Shown here in pieces: positions 11,800 to 21,121 of a DNA stretch of 58,862 nt. Position 1 is the stretch's first letter. Each line of letters begins with the position of its first letter. Source of the stretch: Ideonella oryzae (GTDB lineage: Bacteria; Pseudomonadota; Gammaproteobacteria; Burkholderiales; Burkholderiaceae_C); NCBI RefSeq assembly GCF_024055665.1, contig NZ_JAMXMC010000018.1:1-58862 (forward strand). The letters run 5' to 3'. The translations under genes were made by a program, and so were the position numbers. Under the pieces are notes generated by a model. That model was not told where the DNA came from and did no database searches. It saw only the letters and a list, made by a program, of their open reading frames with translations.

Positions 11800-13245
11800 T
11801 CAGGCGTGAGCGGCCACCGCCGGGATCGGCGTCGGCACGGCACGGCCATTGGCGACAGTCATGATCGTGTTCCAGGCCATGATCAGCATGCCCGTCAGGT
11901 ACAGCAGACCGCCGCACACACGAATCACGTAGAACGGATAGGTGGCCTTGACCGATTCGACAAAGCTGTAGACCAGCGTGCCGTCCGGGTTCACCGCGCG
12001 CCACATCAGACCCTGCATCACGCCGGCAATCCACATGGCGGCGATGTACAGCACGATGCCGATGGTGGCGATCCAGAAGTGCAACTCAATCGCACGGGTG
12101 CTGTACATGCTCTTGCGGCCGAACATGCGGGGGATCAGGTGGTACAGGGCGCCGATGGACACCATGCCCACCCAGCCCAGGGCACCGGAGTGCACGTGGC
12201 CGACGGTCCAGTCCGTGTAGTGCGACAGGGCATTCACGGTCTTGATCGACATCATCGGACCTTCGAAGGTCGACATGCCGTAGAACGACAGGGACACGAT
12301 CAGGAACTTCAAGATCGGGTCGTCACGCAGCTTATGCCATGCACCCGACAGGGTCATGATGCCGTTGATCATGCCACCCCAGGAGGGAGCCAGCAGGACC
12401 AGCGAGAAGATCATGCCCACCGATTGCGCCCAGTCGGGCAGCGCGGTGTAGTGCAGGTGGTGGGGGCCGGCCCACATGTAGGTGAAGATCAGGGCCCAGA
12501 AGTGCACGATCGACAGGCGATACGAGTACACCGGACGCTCAGCCTGCTTGGGGATGTAGTAGTACATGATCCCCAGGAAGCCAGCGGTCAGGAAGAAACC
12601 CACCGCATTGTGGCCATACCACCACTGGACCATCGCATCCTGGACACCCGCATAGGCGGAGTAGGACTTCATCGGCCACAGGGTGACAGGCACCTCAGCG
12701 CTGTTGACGATATGCAGCAGGGCCACGGCGATGATGAAGGCACCGAAGAACCAGTTGGCCACATAGATGTGGCGCACCTTGCGGATGCCGATGGTGCCGA
12801 AGAACACCACCGCATAGGACACCCACACCACCGCGATGGCGATGTCGATCGGCCACTCCAACTCGGCGTACTCCTTGCCGCTGGTCATGCCCAGCGGCAG
12901 GGTCACCACCGCAGACAGCACGATCAGGTTCCAGCCGATGAAGGTGAACCAGGCCAGCTTGGGCAGGAACAGAGCGGTCTGGCAGGTGCGCTGGACCACG
13001 TGATAGCTGGTGGCAAAAAGCACCGAGCCGCCAAATGCAAAGATCACAGCATTCGTGTGCAGCGGCCGCAGGCGACCATAGGTCAACCAGGGGATGCCGT
13101 TGATGAGCTCAGGCCACGCCAACTGGGACGCGACGATCACTCCTACCAGCATCCCTACGATGCCGTACAACACCGCGACGAGGGCGAACCCCCTCACCAC
13201 GGCGTCTGTGTATGCCGGTTGCGCCGGCGCGGAACTATTTGCCAT
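11800..13245 (-). CDS. ccoN: cbb3-type cytochrome c oxidase catalytic subunit I (CcoN)
   Basis: The catalytic heme-copper subunit (481 aa) reduces O2 to water at high affinity and pumps protons. About twelve helices are present. Heme and CuB histidines appear in [12 protein letters not shown], the [13 protein letters not shown] segment, AGPHHLHYT and [12 protein letters not shown]. The start at 13245 (MANSSAPAQ) is preceded by a strong AAGGAGG ribosome site. Length is normal for CcoN. It leads the NOQP core of a leftward operon and follows ccoS by 32 bases, so transcription may also come from the assembly genes upstream. Confidence 0.98.
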   Translation of the reverse strand: MANSSAPAQPAYTDAVVRGFALVAVLYGIVGMLVGVIVASQLAWPELINGIPWLTYGRLRPLHTNAVIFAFGGSVLFATSYHVVQRTCQTALFLPKLAWFTFIGWNLIVLSAVVTLPLGMTSGKEYAELEWPIDIAIAVVWVSYAVVFFGTIGIRKVRHIYVANWFFGAFIIAVALLHIVNSAEVPVTLWPMKSYSAYAGVQDAMVQWWYGHNAVGFFLTAGFLGIMYYYIPKQAERPVYSYRLSIVHFWALIFTYMWAGPHHLHYTALPDWAQSVGMIFSLVLLAPSWGGMINGIMTLSGAWHKLRDDPILKFLIVSLSFYGMSTFEGPMMSIKTVNALSHYTDWTVGHVHSGALGWVGMVSIGALYHLIPRMFGRKSMYSTRAIELHFWIATIGIVLYIAAMWIAGVMQGLMWRAVNPDGTLVYSFVESVKATYPFYVIRVCGGLLYLTGMLIMAWNTIMTVANGRAVPTPIPAVAAHA

Positions 13246-13277
13246 CGGAAGGCCTCCTTCTTATCGAGACTCTTGAC

Positions 13278-13481
13278 TCACTGAGACGGGTTGGATTGTT
13301 TTTGAACACCCTGACGGGGCGCTTGATCGTCATCAACGACGGTCGCGTCCTGTTGCAGGATCCGCTCACCTTCGCGCTCCAGGTCGTCAAACTGGCCACG
13401 GTGCAGCGCCCAGCCGAACACGCCGATGATCACCAGCACCAGCACGGCGGAGAGGGGTATCAGCAGGTAGAGAATGTCCAT
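13278..13481 (-). CDS. ccoS: cbb3-type oxidase assembly protein CcoS
   Basis: A single-helix protein (67 aa) needed to insert cofactors into the cbb3 oxidase. One hydrophobic helix (about residues 3-27, starting MDILYLLIPLS) is followed by FGWALHRGQFDDLEREGERIL, whose WA...GQFDDLE..G..IL pattern is the CcoS signature. The tail is acidic and then glutamine-rich. The frame is open upstream to 13655 across ccoI, but the 13481 start gives the usual protein. The ribosome site is weak, and it lies 41 bases after ccoI. Confidence 0.93.
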   Translation of the reverse strand: MDILYLLIPLSAVLVLVIIGVFGWALHRGQFDDLEREGERILQQDATVVDDDQAPRQGVQKQSNPSQ

Positions 13482-13522
13482 CGGATCGCGCGCAAACAGA
13501 TGAGGGGGATGCCGGGAAACTC

Positions 13523-15829
13523 TCAACGACCGATTCGCCAGGAGTTGCCCACCACCAACAGTGAACTCAGGGCCATGCCCAGCCCGGCCCCCCAGGGGGG
13601 CAGGTAACCCAGCATGGCCAGCGGAATGCAGGCGGCGTTGTACAGCGCAGCCCAAGCCAGGTTCTGGCGCACCACCCGCATGGCCTGGCGCGCCAGACGC
13701 CGAGCCAGCAACACATCCTCGAACCGGTTCGACACGATCACCGCATCGGCATGGGCGCGAGACACCAATGCCCCCTGCCCCATGGCGAAGGACACGTTGG
13801 CACGCGCCAGAACAGGGGCATCGTTGATACCGTCTCCCACCATCCCGACGATCTCCCCGCCCGCCTGCGCCGCCGCCAGCACGTCGCGCTTCAGATCGGG
13901 CGTCGCATCCCCATGGACTTCCCGGATCCCCAGCGGCTGGGCCATCTTCTGGACACGCTCACTGACATCACCAGACAGCAGCCCCACCTGGACACCATCG
14001 GCCTGCAGGGCCGCCAGCGCCGCGGGCACCCCCGGCCGGAGCTGCTCGTCAAACTCAAAGCGAGCCAGCGGCTGTCCCGGCCGCCCGAAGTAGACGCAAG
14101 GCGCACTGCCGTCCACAGCGACAAAGTCACCTTCTTCACCAGCCCCGCCGCCACGCACCCAGGACAACGCCCCCAGGCGCCACGGCGCACCGTGCTCATC
14201 CGTTCCCTCCAGGCCGGCCCCGGGCTGCTCAGCGACCCGCCGCCAGACCGCCCGCGTGCCTGAAGCCTCGGCAGAGGCCAGGGCTTGTGACAGCGGGTGG
14301 GTTGACCAAGTGGCCAGCGAGGCCGCCAGGCGCATCAACTCCCGCTCGTCCGCTGCGTCTCCCTGAAGAACCACGGTGCGCACCCACTGCGGGCGCTCCT
14401 CGGTCAGCGTGCCCGTCTTGTCGGTATAGAGCCGGCTCATGGAGGCCAAGGCCTCCAGCGCATCCAGGCGCTGAACCATCACGCCTTTACGGGCCAACGC
14501 ACCGGCCGCGGCCACCAGCGCAGAAGGCGCTGCCAGAGACAGGGCACAAGGGCAGGTGACGATCAGCACCGACACCACCACCCAGACGGCGCGGGACGGC
14601 TCGATCCACGCCCAAACCAGGCCCGAGCCCAGGGCCAAGGCCAGCACCGTCCACAGAAAGGGTCCCGCCCATGCATCCGCCCAGCGCGCCAGGGCAGGCC
14701 GCTGGCTCATGGCATCCCGCATCATGGCCACGATGGCTTCATGCCGGGTGTCCGCCCCCACCCGCTCAACCTGCATCGTCACGGGCGCAGACAGATTCAT
14801 GCTGCCGGCCACCACCTCATCGCCCGCCCGCTTGTCGACCGGGCGGGACTCCCCAGTCAAAAGAGACTCGTCCGCCTGGGTGCTTCCCTGCTCCAACCGA
14901 CCATCGGCAGGAAAGGCCGCCCCCACAGGCACCCGCACGCGATCCCCCCGTGCCAGGCGCAACACGCTGACGGTCTCGACCGCGTCATCGCGGCCCACCA
15001 GCCGAAGGGCAGTTTCCGGCATGCCCGACAGCGTGTCCTCAAGTGACTCAGCGGCGCGATGCCGGGCCGACATCTCCAAGAAGCGCCCCGCCAGCAAGAA
15101 GCTGACGAACATGGTGAGCGAGTCGAAATAGACCTCATGCCCGAAGGGCCCCTGTGGGTCGAAGGTGGCTCCAGAACTGGCCACGAAGGTGACCAGCAGC
15201 CCCAGTGCCACCGGAATGTCCATGCCAATCCGACGACTGCGCAGGCTGGCCCACGCGCCCTTGAAGAAGGCTCCTGCCGAGAAGGCCATCACCGGGATGG
15301 ACACCAGCCAGCTCGCCCAGTTCAGCAACTGCCGCAAGTCGGGCGCGAGCTCGTTGCCATGCGCCACGTAGCTGGGCGTCGCGAACATCATCACCTGCAT
15401 GGCACAGAAGCTGGCCACGAAGACGCGCCAGAGGGCCTGCCGCCGTTCCTTGCGCCGCAATTCGCGGGCCGAGGCCGCCGCATCCGGCACCGCATCGTAG
15501 CCCGCGCCCCGGATGGCCCGCACCATGGCAGAAGGCGATGTCCGGGCGGGGTTCCAGCGCACCATGGCGCGGCGGGATGCGGAGTTCACGCTGGCCTCCT
15601 CCACACCCGGCACGGCGCTCAACGCCGATTCGATGATCCCTGCGCACGCCGCGCAGTACATTCCGCTCAGCTGGAACGCCGACTCGGCGTGACGCCGACC
15701 ATCGGCCTCTTCCGTCCAGCGGGTGAATCGCTGCTGCTCGATCGGATCATCCAGCACGTCCAGATCGCTGGCATGCAGAGATTCCGGAAGAGGCGAGGCA
15801 ACGGCGGCGTTCATGAGGGGCGGAGACAC
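13523..15829 (-). CDS. ccoI: Copper-translocating P-type ATPase CcoI (FixI)
   Basis: A P1B-type ATPase (768 aa) supplying copper for the CuB centre of cbb3 oxidase. An N-terminal heavy-metal domain has GMYCAAC (Cys59, Cys62). The transport motif CPC is at 426-428, TGES at 325-328, the phosphorylated aspartate at 470 in DKTGTLT, and GDGINDAP is near 660. Eight hydrophobic helices are visible. The start could be 15829 (MSPPLMNAA) or the internal Met6 at 15814. It heads the leftward ccoI-S-NOQP-G-H series; an 8-of-10 match to an FNR box lies 68 bases upstream. Confidence 0.95.
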   Translation of the reverse strand: MSPPLMNAAVASPLPESLHASDLDVLDDPIEQQRFTRWTEEADGRRHAESAFQLSGMYCAACAGIIESALSAVPGVEEASVNSASRRAMVRWNPARTSPSAMVRAIRGAGYDAVPDAAASARELRRKERRQALWRVFVASFCAMQVMMFATPSYVAHGNELAPDLRQLLNWASWLVSIPVMAFSAGAFFKGAWASLRSRRIGMDIPVALGLLVTFVASSGATFDPQGPFGHEVYFDSLTMFVSFLLAGRFLEMSARHRAAESLEDTLSGMPETALRLVGRDDAVETVSVLRLARGDRVRVPVGAAFPADGRLEQGSTQADESLLTGESRPVDKRAGDEVVAGSMNLSAPVTMQVERVGADTRHEAIVAMMRDAMSQRPALARWADAWAGPFLWTVLALALGSGLVWAWIEPSRAVWVVVSVLIVTCPCALSLAAPSALVAAAGALARKGVMVQRLDALEALASMSRLYTDKTGTLTEERPQWVRTVVLQGDAADERELMRLAASLATWSTHPLSQALASAEASGTRAVWRRVAEQPGAGLEGTDEHGAPWRLGALSWVRGGGAGEEGDFVAVDGSAPCVYFGRPGQPLARFEFDEQLRPGVPAALAALQADGVQVGLLSGDVSERVQKMAQPLGIREVHGDATPDLKRDVLAAAQAGGEIVGMVGDGINDAPVLARANVSFAMGQGALVSRAHADAVIVSNRFEDVLLARRLARQAMRVVRQNLAWAALYNAACIPLAMLGYLPPWGAGLGMALSSLLVVGNSWRIGR

Positions 15830-15896
15830 GATCCAATGTCAGCCGCCCAGCGGGCAGCAGCGTTTCAGCATGTTAGGGCCAACAGACACACCAGAA

Positions 15897-15910
15897 ATGA
15901 CATTGATCAA
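15897..15910. promoter_or_regulatory. Weak FNR-like box upstream of ccoI
   Basis: ATGAC-ATTG-ATCAA (minus strand TTGAT-CAAT-GTCAT) matches the FNR consensus at 8 of 10 positions and lies 68 bases before the ccoI start. It overlaps the start codon of the divergent DUF192 gene. It is plausible because the operon is expected to be FNR-controlled, but the site is degenerate. Confidence 0.35.
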
Positions 15911-16361
15911 GCGTAATCTCATCGCATGGAGCGCAATGCTGGGCCTGCTGGGGGTTTTCCCCCATAACGCCAAGGCCCAGGATGCTCAAAACCTGCCGAC
16001 CCAGACCTTGTCCGCCGGCATGTACAACATCGTGGCCCAGGTGGCCCGAACCCCCCAGCAGCGGGAAATCGGACTGATGTTCCGAAAGGCCATGGCGCCC
16101 CACGAAGGGATGCTGTTCGTCTTCGAGGAGCCGGCCACCCAGTGCTTCTGGATGAAGAACACCCTGATCCCGCTGTCGGCAGCCTTTGTCGCCAGCGATG
16201 GGACCATCGTGAACATCGAAGACATGGCCCCCCAGACCGAAAACTCGCACTGCTCCCGCAAGCCTGTCCGGTTTGTGCTGGAAATGAACCAGGGCTGGTT
16301 CGCCAAGCGAGGGTTGAAGGCCGGCGCCCATCTGTCCGGTGCCGTCTTTGGCGGCAATTGA
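15897..16361 (+). CDS. Exported DUF192 family protein
   Basis: A 154-residue protein with a signal peptide: KR at 5-6, a hydrophobic core to about residue 21, and an AKA cleavage motif near 25-27. The mature part is a DUF192 domain, recognisable from REIGLMFRKAM, GMLFVF, FWMKNTLIPLS and the later IVNIEDMAP. The biochemical function of DUF192 is not established. The start at 15897 gives the complete signal peptide; a second ATG at 15870 in the same frame is possible. It is divergent from ccoI and converges on sodB. Confidence 0.85.
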   Translation: MTLIKRNLIAWSAMLGLLGVFPHNAKAQDAQNLPTQTLSAGMYNIVAQVARTPQQREIGLMFRKAMAPHEGMLFVFEEPATQCFWMKNTLIPLSAAFVASDGTIVNIEDMAPQTENSHCSRKPVRFVLEMNQGWFAKRGLKAGAHLSGAVFGGN

Positions 16362-16383
16362 CCTGGTTCGGACCGGAAAATGA

Positions 16384-16407
16384 AAAGGCCGGCGAAAGCC
16401 GGCCTTT
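16384..16407. terminator. Bidirectional terminator between DUF192 gene and sodB
   Basis: A perfect 10-bp stem AAAGGCCGGC/GCCGGCCTTT with a GAAA tetraloop lies between two convergent genes, 22 bases after the DUF192 stop and 20 bases after the sodB stop. Tails are short (AAA/TTT). Confidence 0.8.
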
Positions 16408-16427
16408 GGCAGGTGTGCTGAGAAAAA

Positions 16428-17012
16428 TCAGCCGGCGAAGTTCGCTTCCGCGAATGACCAGTTCACCAGGCTGTTCAGGAAGGTCTCCACGAACTTGGGA
16501 CGCAGATTCCGGTAGTCGATGTAGTAGGCGTGCTCCCACACATCGATGGTCAGCAGCGGCTTGTCGCCGGTGGTCAGCGGGGTGCCGGCGGCGCCCATGT
16601 TGACGATGTCCACCGAGCCGTCAGCCTTCTTCACCAGCCAGGTCCAGCCCGAACCGAAGTTGCCCACGGCGCTCTTGGTGAAAGCTTCCTTGAAAGCTGC
16701 GTAGGAACCCCACTTGGCGTTGATCGCCGCAGCCAGGGCGCCAGAAGGCTCGCCGCCACCGTTCTTCTTCAGGCAGTTCCAGAAGAAGGTGTGATTCCAG
16801 ATCTGCGCAGCATTGTTGTAGACGGGACCGGCCGACTTCTTGACCACGTCCTCCAGAGGCAAGCCGGCGAATTCGGTGCCACCGATGAGGTTGTTGAGGT
16901 TCACGACATAGGCGTTGTGGTGCTTGCCGTAGTGATATTCCAGGGTTTCCCGGCTCATGTGAGGGGTCAGGTCATCCAGGCCGAACGGCAGCGGCGGCAG
17001 AGTGTGTTCCAT
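16428..17012 (-). CDS. sodB: Superoxide dismutase [Fe]
   Basis: A cytoplasmic superoxide dismutase (194 aa). Metal ligands are His27 (YHYGKHH), His74 (WNHTFFW), Asp157 and His161 (DVWEHAYY). The [11 protein letters not shown] form with glutamine at position 70 is the iron-type hallmark, so Fe rather than Mn is expected. The start at 17012 ([10 protein letters not shown]) follows an AAAGGAAA ribosome site; the open frame upstream is unlike the family. It converges on the DUF192 gene across a terminator. Confidence 0.95.
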   Translation of the reverse strand: MEHTLPPLPFGLDDLTPHMSRETLEYHYGKHHNAYVVNLNNLIGGTEFAGLPLEDVVKKSAGPVYNNAAQIWNHTFFWNCLKKNGGGEPSGALAAAINAKWGSYAAFKEAFTKSAVGNFGSGWTWLVKKADGSVDIVNMGAAGTPLTTGDKPLLTIDVWEHAYYIDYRNLRPKFVETFLNSLVNWSFAEANFAG

Positions 17013-17100
17013 GCAATTTCCTTTCGAGGATGGTTCAACAGGCGCGTGACCCGCCGAATCCGGAGTCAACAGAATCCGATTTCATTGTAGGCACGGGCGA

Positions 17101-18399
17101 TCAACCCCGCGTGGGCCTGGGAGGAACCGGCGGACCGCTCGGCACCAGATCCACGGCGGTGACATGTGCCTGGGCGACCCCATCGGCCCACACTGCACGA
17201 ACGCCCTCCCCCACCACCAAAGACGCCGCCGACACAACCGGCCGCCCGTCACTGCCCTCGATCCAGGCATAACCGCGCGACAGCACACCCCTGGGATCCG
17301 CCGCTCTCAACCTGGCCTCTCGCAGGCCCAGGTCGTGCGACGCTCCCAGCAAGGTGCGCTCGACCACACGCTGCCAGCGCTGCTGTCGATCTGCAAACTG
17401 CCGGTCCAGCCGTTGGCGCTCCCCTTGCAGGGCGCCAGACAGCCGCTGCTGAGCCATACGCAGGCGATCGCCCTGGGACTGGAGCGCACGGCGGGGGTCT
17501 CGCAGGCGCAACCCCGCCAGATCCAGACGCTGCTCGGCGTCATCAAGGCGCTGATGCACCCGACGGATCATGGCTTGCGCCCGCACCGCCAGCATCTGCA
17601 GCAGGTCATCCCGGGCGGGTGACACCAGTTCTGCCGCCGCCGTTGGTGTGGGCGCGCGCAAATCGGCCGCCCAATCGGTCAGGGTGACGTCGGTCTCATG
17701 GCCCACGCCGCTGACGATCGGAATGGATGACTGCGCGACAGCCATGACCAGTTGCTCGTCGTTGAAAGCCCACAGGTCTTCCAGGCTTCCTCCACCGCGG
17801 CACAGGAGGATCACGTCCGCCTCGGCTCGCGCGTTGGCCAGTGCCAGCGCCCCCCGCAGGGACGCCGGGGCATCACCGCCCTGGACGATCGAAGGATAGA
17901 GGATCACCCGGACGTGGGGCGCACGGCGCCTCAGGGTGGTCATGACATCGTGCCAGACCGCGCCACTGCTGGACGTGACCACCCCGACCACCTGCGGATG
18001 CGCCGGCAAGGCCCGCTTGCGCAGCGGGTCGAACCAGCCGGCCTGCTCCAGACGCGCCTTCAGGCGAAGGAACTCCTCGTACAACCGGCCAGCCCCTACA
18101 GGCTGGAGGGACTCCACCACCAGTTGCAGTTCGCCTCGGGGCTCGTAGACCGACAACCGCCCCCGCACTTCCACCTGCTGCCCATCCCTGGGGAGACTCT
18201 GCAGCAGAACCGCCTGCCTGCGGAACATGACGCAGCGCAGTGCAGCGCCGGATCCGTCGCCATCCTTGAGCGAAAAGTAGCAATGCCCACTGGAGGCGCG
18301 GGTGAAGCCAGACAGCTCGCCACGCACCGCGACAGCGCTGAACCTGGCGGCCAGGGCATCCGCGACCGCCAGCAGGAGCGCCGCCACGGTCCAGGCCAT
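17101..18399 (-). CDS. xseA: Exodeoxyribonuclease VII large subunit
   Basis: The large subunit of ExoVII, which degrades single-stranded DNA into short oligonucleotides. An N-terminal OB fold (VRGELSGFTRASSGHCYFSLKD) is followed by the catalytic domain, with GVVTSSSGAVWHDV, LCRGGGSLEDLWAFN and GVGHETDVTLTD motifs, then a long coiled-coil region rich in Q, R and L, and a short C-terminal RGYAW segment. I use the ATG at 18397-18399 (432 aa). A TTG at 18439-18441 after a GAGGGGG stretch, 14 codons upstream, is a credible alternative; the frame runs to 18513. The small subunit XseB is not nearby. Confidence 0.9.
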   Translation of the reverse strand: MAWTVAALLLAVADALAARFSAVAVRGELSGFTRASSGHCYFSLKDGDGSGAALRCVMFRRQAVLLQSLPRDGQQVEVRGRLSVYEPRGELQLVVESLQPVGAGRLYEEFLRLKARLEQAGWFDPLRKRALPAHPQVVGVVTSSSGAVWHDVMTTLRRRAPHVRVILYPSIVQGGDAPASLRGALALANARAEADVILLCRGGGSLEDLWAFNDEQLVMAVAQSSIPIVSGVGHETDVTLTDWAADLRAPTPTAAAELVSPARDDLLQMLAVRAQAMIRRVHQRLDDAEQRLDLAGLRLRDPRRALQSQGDRLRMAQQRLSGALQGERQRLDRQFADRQQRWQRVVERTLLGASHDLGLREARLRAADPRGVLSRGYAWIEGSDGRPVVSAASLVVGEGVRAVWADGVAQAHVTAVDLVPSGPPVPPRPTRG

Positions 18400-18785
18400 T
18401 GGACGTGTGCCGCCAGCGAGATCCTCAGTCCAGCGTGACAAGATCAAGCCCCCTCGGTCCACAGCAACAGCAGATATCCACCTGCCGGCACCCGCTTCGG
18501 AGGGCATTGGCAACAGGCTCCAACAAACGCGTTTTGGTCACAAGTAATTGATTCAGAATGAATTTTCGCCGCCGATTTTTGGGGCAAACTAAGAAAACCC
18601 TTGAGGAATCGGGGCCCGAGCACTGATTCAGCAGGCTTACCCACAAAGTTATCCACAGTTCCTGTGGATCCCGATCCAGCGGAAACATGCCGTGGCGTGC
18701 AGGCCGCATGCAGGGCGTGAACGGGTGCCGCTTCAGTCCATAATCGCGCCAACTGTTCGCAGGGCCGTGCGCCAGAGGAATCTCG
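18400..18785. other. Intergenic region with a DnaA-box cluster
   Basis: A 386-base gap between divergent xseA and exbB. It holds an AT-rich stretch (about 18540-18600) and three DnaA-box-like sequences: TTACCCACA at 18637-18645 (8/9), TTATCCACA at 18649-18657 (perfect) and, reversed, TGTGGATCC at 18663-18671 (7/9). No dnaA, dnaN or gidA gene is near, so I do not call it the origin. Promoters for both flanking genes must also lie here. Confidence 0.55.
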
Positions 18786-19409
18786 TTGCTGTCCATCTTA
18801 CAAGCCGCTGGTTGGCCAATCTGGCCGCTGATGTTGTGTTCGGTCGGGGCCCTTGCCCTCATCCTGGAACGCCTGATGACCCTTCGACGCAGCCGCGTGG
18901 CGCCGGAGGGATTGATTGACGAAGTGCTCGCGGTGGCCAAGCAGGGCGCACCGAATGCGGACGTGCTCAAAAAACTCTCAGACAACTCCGTCATGGGCAG
19001 TGTGCTGGCAGGCGGGCTGCGCGCCTGGGCGTCCGATCCGCGCGCCCCGGAGGCTTCGCTCCGCCAGGCCTTTGAATCCGCCGGGCGTTCCGCGGCGCAC
19101 CGCCTGGACCGTTACCTCAATGCCATCGCCACCATCGCGTCTGCGGCGCCGCTGCTGGGTCTGCTGGGAACCGTGATCGGCATGATCGAGATCTTCGGCT
19201 CTCAAGCTCCGGGCAGTGGCACCAACCCCACCCAGTTGGCCCATGGCATCTCCGTGGCGCTCTACAACACCGCGTTCGGCCTGATGGTCGCCATCCCCTC
19301 GCTGATGGCCCACCGCTACTTCCGCAGCCGGGTGAACGACTTCCTGCATGACATGGAACAGGCCAGCGAACGGCTGCTGCAACAGCTGCTGCGGCAGGGC
19401 ACCCGCTGA
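18786..19409 (+). CDS. exbB: Biopolymer transport protein ExbB (TolQ/MotA family)
   Basis: An inner-membrane proton-channel subunit (207 aa) that energises TonB with ExbD. Three hydrophobic segments are visible: about residues 8-28, 108-132 and 148-170. The family motif ASAAPLLGLLGTVIGMI lies in the second and NTAFGLMVAIPS in the third. The start is a TTG at 18786 preceded by AGAGGAA; no ATG in frame gives the first helix. It begins a tightly packed operon with exbD, lpxK, trm112 and kdsB. No tonB is in the window. Confidence 0.9.
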   Translation: MLSILQAAGWPIWPLMLCSVGALALILERLMTLRRSRVAPEGLIDEVLAVAKQGAPNADVLKKLSDNSVMGSVLAGGLRAWASDPRAPEASLRQAFESAGRSAAHRLDRYLNAIATIASAAPLLGLLGTVIGMIEIFGSQAPGSGTNPTQLAHGISVALYNTAFGLMVAIPSLMAHRYFRSRVNDFLHDMEQASERLLQQLLRQGTR

Positions 19410-19425
19410 CTGACTGTTGCTGCCC

Positions 19426-19860
19426 ATGAATTTCCGCGGATCTTCCTCTGATGAACCCGAGATCAACCTGATCCCGTTCATCGATGTGCTGCTGGTGATC
19501 CTCATCTTTTTGATGCTGTCCACCACCTACGCCAAATTCACCGAACTGCAGGTGAACCTGCCTTCGGCGGCAGCCGATCCGGTGAAAGAGCGCCCGGCAC
19601 AGATCATCGTGGCCGTGGCGGCCGATGGCCGCTATGCGGTCGATGGCCAACCGGTGGACGGCCGCGACGTCGACGCCCTGGCCAGTTCGCTGCAGAAGGC
19701 CGCAGGGGGGCAGGACCATGCCTTCCTCATCATCTCGGCCGACGCCACCGCGGCCCATCAGTCCGTGATCAACGTGCTGGACGCGGCGCGCCGCGTGGGC
19801 CTGAACCGCATCACCTTCGCCGCCCAGCTCCCCGCCCAAGGCAGCACCGCACAGCCGTGA
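19426..19860 (+). CDS. exbD: Biopolymer transport protein ExbD
   Basis: Partner of ExbB (144 aa). One transmembrane helix follows the motif PEINLIPFIDVLLVILIFLM, whose aspartate in FIDV is the proton-conducting residue. A periplasmic domain ends in DAARRVGLNRITFA, typical of ExbD/TolR. I chose the ATG at 19426 over a TTG three codons upstream. It lies 16 bases after exbB, and its stop overlaps the GTG start of lpxK. Confidence 0.93.
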   Translation: MNFRGSSSDEPEINLIPFIDVLLVILIFLMLSTTYAKFTELQVNLPSAAADPVKERPAQIIVAVAADGRYAVDGQPVDGRDVDALASSLQKAAGGQDHAFLIISADATAAHQSVINVLDAARRVGLNRITFAAQLPAQGSTAQP

Positions 19861-20927
19861 GCCACGTCTCGCCGCTGGCCCTGTGGCTGCAACGGCAGTG
19901 GTGGCAATCCCGGCCCAGCTGGGCTGTCTGGCCGCTGCTGCCTTTTTCAGCCCTGTACCTGCTGGTTTCCGGGTGGCAGCGCTGGCTGGGCCATCGATGG
20001 GCGCGCCGGCAGACTCCTCTCAGGGCGCCGGTGCTCGTGGTGGGCAACCTCATCGTGGGTGGAGCGGGCAAGACCCCCACGACCATGGCACTGGTGCAGG
20101 CCCTGCGTCAACGGGGCTGGCACCCTGGCGTGGTGTCCCGTGGTTACGGCCGCCAGAGTGACACGCTGCTCGAGGTGACGTCGACCACGCCCGCGAACGA
20201 AGCTGGCGACGAGCCTCTGCTGATCCATCTGCGCACCGGCGCACCGCTTTGCGTGGGACGGGACCGCCACGCTGCGGCCCAGGCCCTTCTGTCCGCCCAT
20301 CCCGAGGTCGATTTGCTGGTGGCCGACGACGGACTTCAGCACACGCGGTTGCCCCGAACGGCCTCTGTGGTCGTCTTCGACGCCCGGGGCGCGGGCAATG
20401 GCCTGCCTCTGCCGGCCGGCCCCTTGCGGGAGTTGCTGCCTTGCCGCTGGCCCGCACCTTCTCTGACGCCGTGTCAGGTGATCTACAACGCAGAGCGGCC
20501 CAGCACCCGCCTGCCTGGGCATTGCGCCCGGCGGCAACTGGCCGGGGCCGTGAGCTTGGCCCAGTGGTGGCAGGGCCTGCCTGCCGATCCAGCTTGCCTG
20601 CACACCCTGATCGAACGCTCCCGACAGACTCCACTTCTGGCTTGCGCCGCCATTGCCGAGCCCGAACGCTTCTTTCGACAACTGGAACAGGCAGGCATGT
20701 GCATTCGGCGCCTGCCGCTGCCCGATCACGACAGCCTGAACATCGCCCCCTGGCCCGCGGAGGACGTCGACGTTCTGATCACCGAGAAGGACGCCGTCAA
20801 GCTCCCCCCGGAGCGTCATCAAGTACGACCCCGGCTGTGGGTGGTGGCGCTAGACTTCCAGCTTCCCGAAGAAGCGATCCACGCGTTGGACCGCGCACTT
20901 CGAAACGACTCTTCTTCGCACCCATGA
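19857..20927 (+). CDS. lpxK: Tetraacyldisaccharide 4'-kinase
   Basis: An inner-membrane lipid A enzyme (356 aa) that phosphorylates the 4' position of tetraacyldisaccharide-1-phosphate to give lipid IVA. An N-terminal membrane-associated segment precedes the P-loop [12 protein letters not shown] (about residues 63-74). SRGYGR, ADDGLQH and the C-terminal ITEKDAVK are family motifs. The start is a GTG at 19857 that overlaps the exbD stop as GTGA; the end overlaps trm112 as ATGA. The exbBD-lpxK-kdsB order is common in betaproteobacteria. Confidence 0.94.
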   Translation: MSHVSPLALWLQRQWWQSRPSWAVWPLLPFSALYLLVSGWQRWLGHRWARRQTPLRAPVLVVGNLIVGGAGKTPTTMALVQALRQRGWHPGVVSRGYGRQSDTLLEVTSTTPANEAGDEPLLIHLRTGAPLCVGRDRHAAAQALLSAHPEVDLLVADDGLQHTRLPRTASVVVFDARGAGNGLPLPAGPLRELLPCRWPAPSLTPCQVIYNAERPSTRLPGHCARRQLAGAVSLAQWWQGLPADPACLHTLIERSRQTPLLACAAIAEPERFFRQLEQAGMCIRRLPLPDHDSLNIAPWPAEDVDVLITEKDAVKLPPERHQVRPRLWVVALDFQLPEEAIHALDRALRNDSSSHP

Positions 20928-21121
20928 CTGCTGACCACCGACTTCTCGACATGCTGGTATGCCCGCTTTGCAAAGGCCCTCTTCAGCTGCGGCGTGACGA
21001 GCAGCAACGGCCTGCGGAACTGGTTTGCGCGGCAGATCGGCTGGCCTTTCCCATCCACGATGGCATCCCCATCATGCTGGAGGGCGAAGCCCGCACACTG
21101 GCAGCCGAGGAATCGCTGTGA
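20924..21121 (+). CDS. Trm112 family protein (YcaR-like)
   Basis: A 65-residue protein of the Trm112/YcaR family, usually found between lpxK and kdsB. It opens with [14 protein letters not shown], a CxxC pair, and contains [22 protein letters not shown], the conserved LAFPI..GIPIML core. Its role in bacteria is poorly defined. The start overlaps the lpxK stop (ATGA at 20924-20927) and its stop overlaps the kdsB GTG start (GTGA at 21118-21121), so it is read only as part of this coupled set. Confidence 0.9.
   Translation: MTADHRLLDMLVCPLCKGPLQLRRDEQQRPAELVCAADRLAFPIHDGIPIMLEGEARTLAAEESL

Noticed and set aside
11764-13284. Long plus-strand frame opposite ccoN
   Set aside because: Histidine- and glutamine-rich translation typical of an antisense frame; ccoN has all catalytic histidines.
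15723-15896. Longer N-terminus of the DUF192 protein
   Set aside because: The upstream part is antisense to ccoI and would bury the signal peptide that begins at 15897.
18514-18785. Possible chromosomal origin because of DnaA boxes
   Set aside because: No dnaA, dnaN, gidA, parAB or rpmH nearby and only three boxes, one of them weak; kept only as a regulatory observation.
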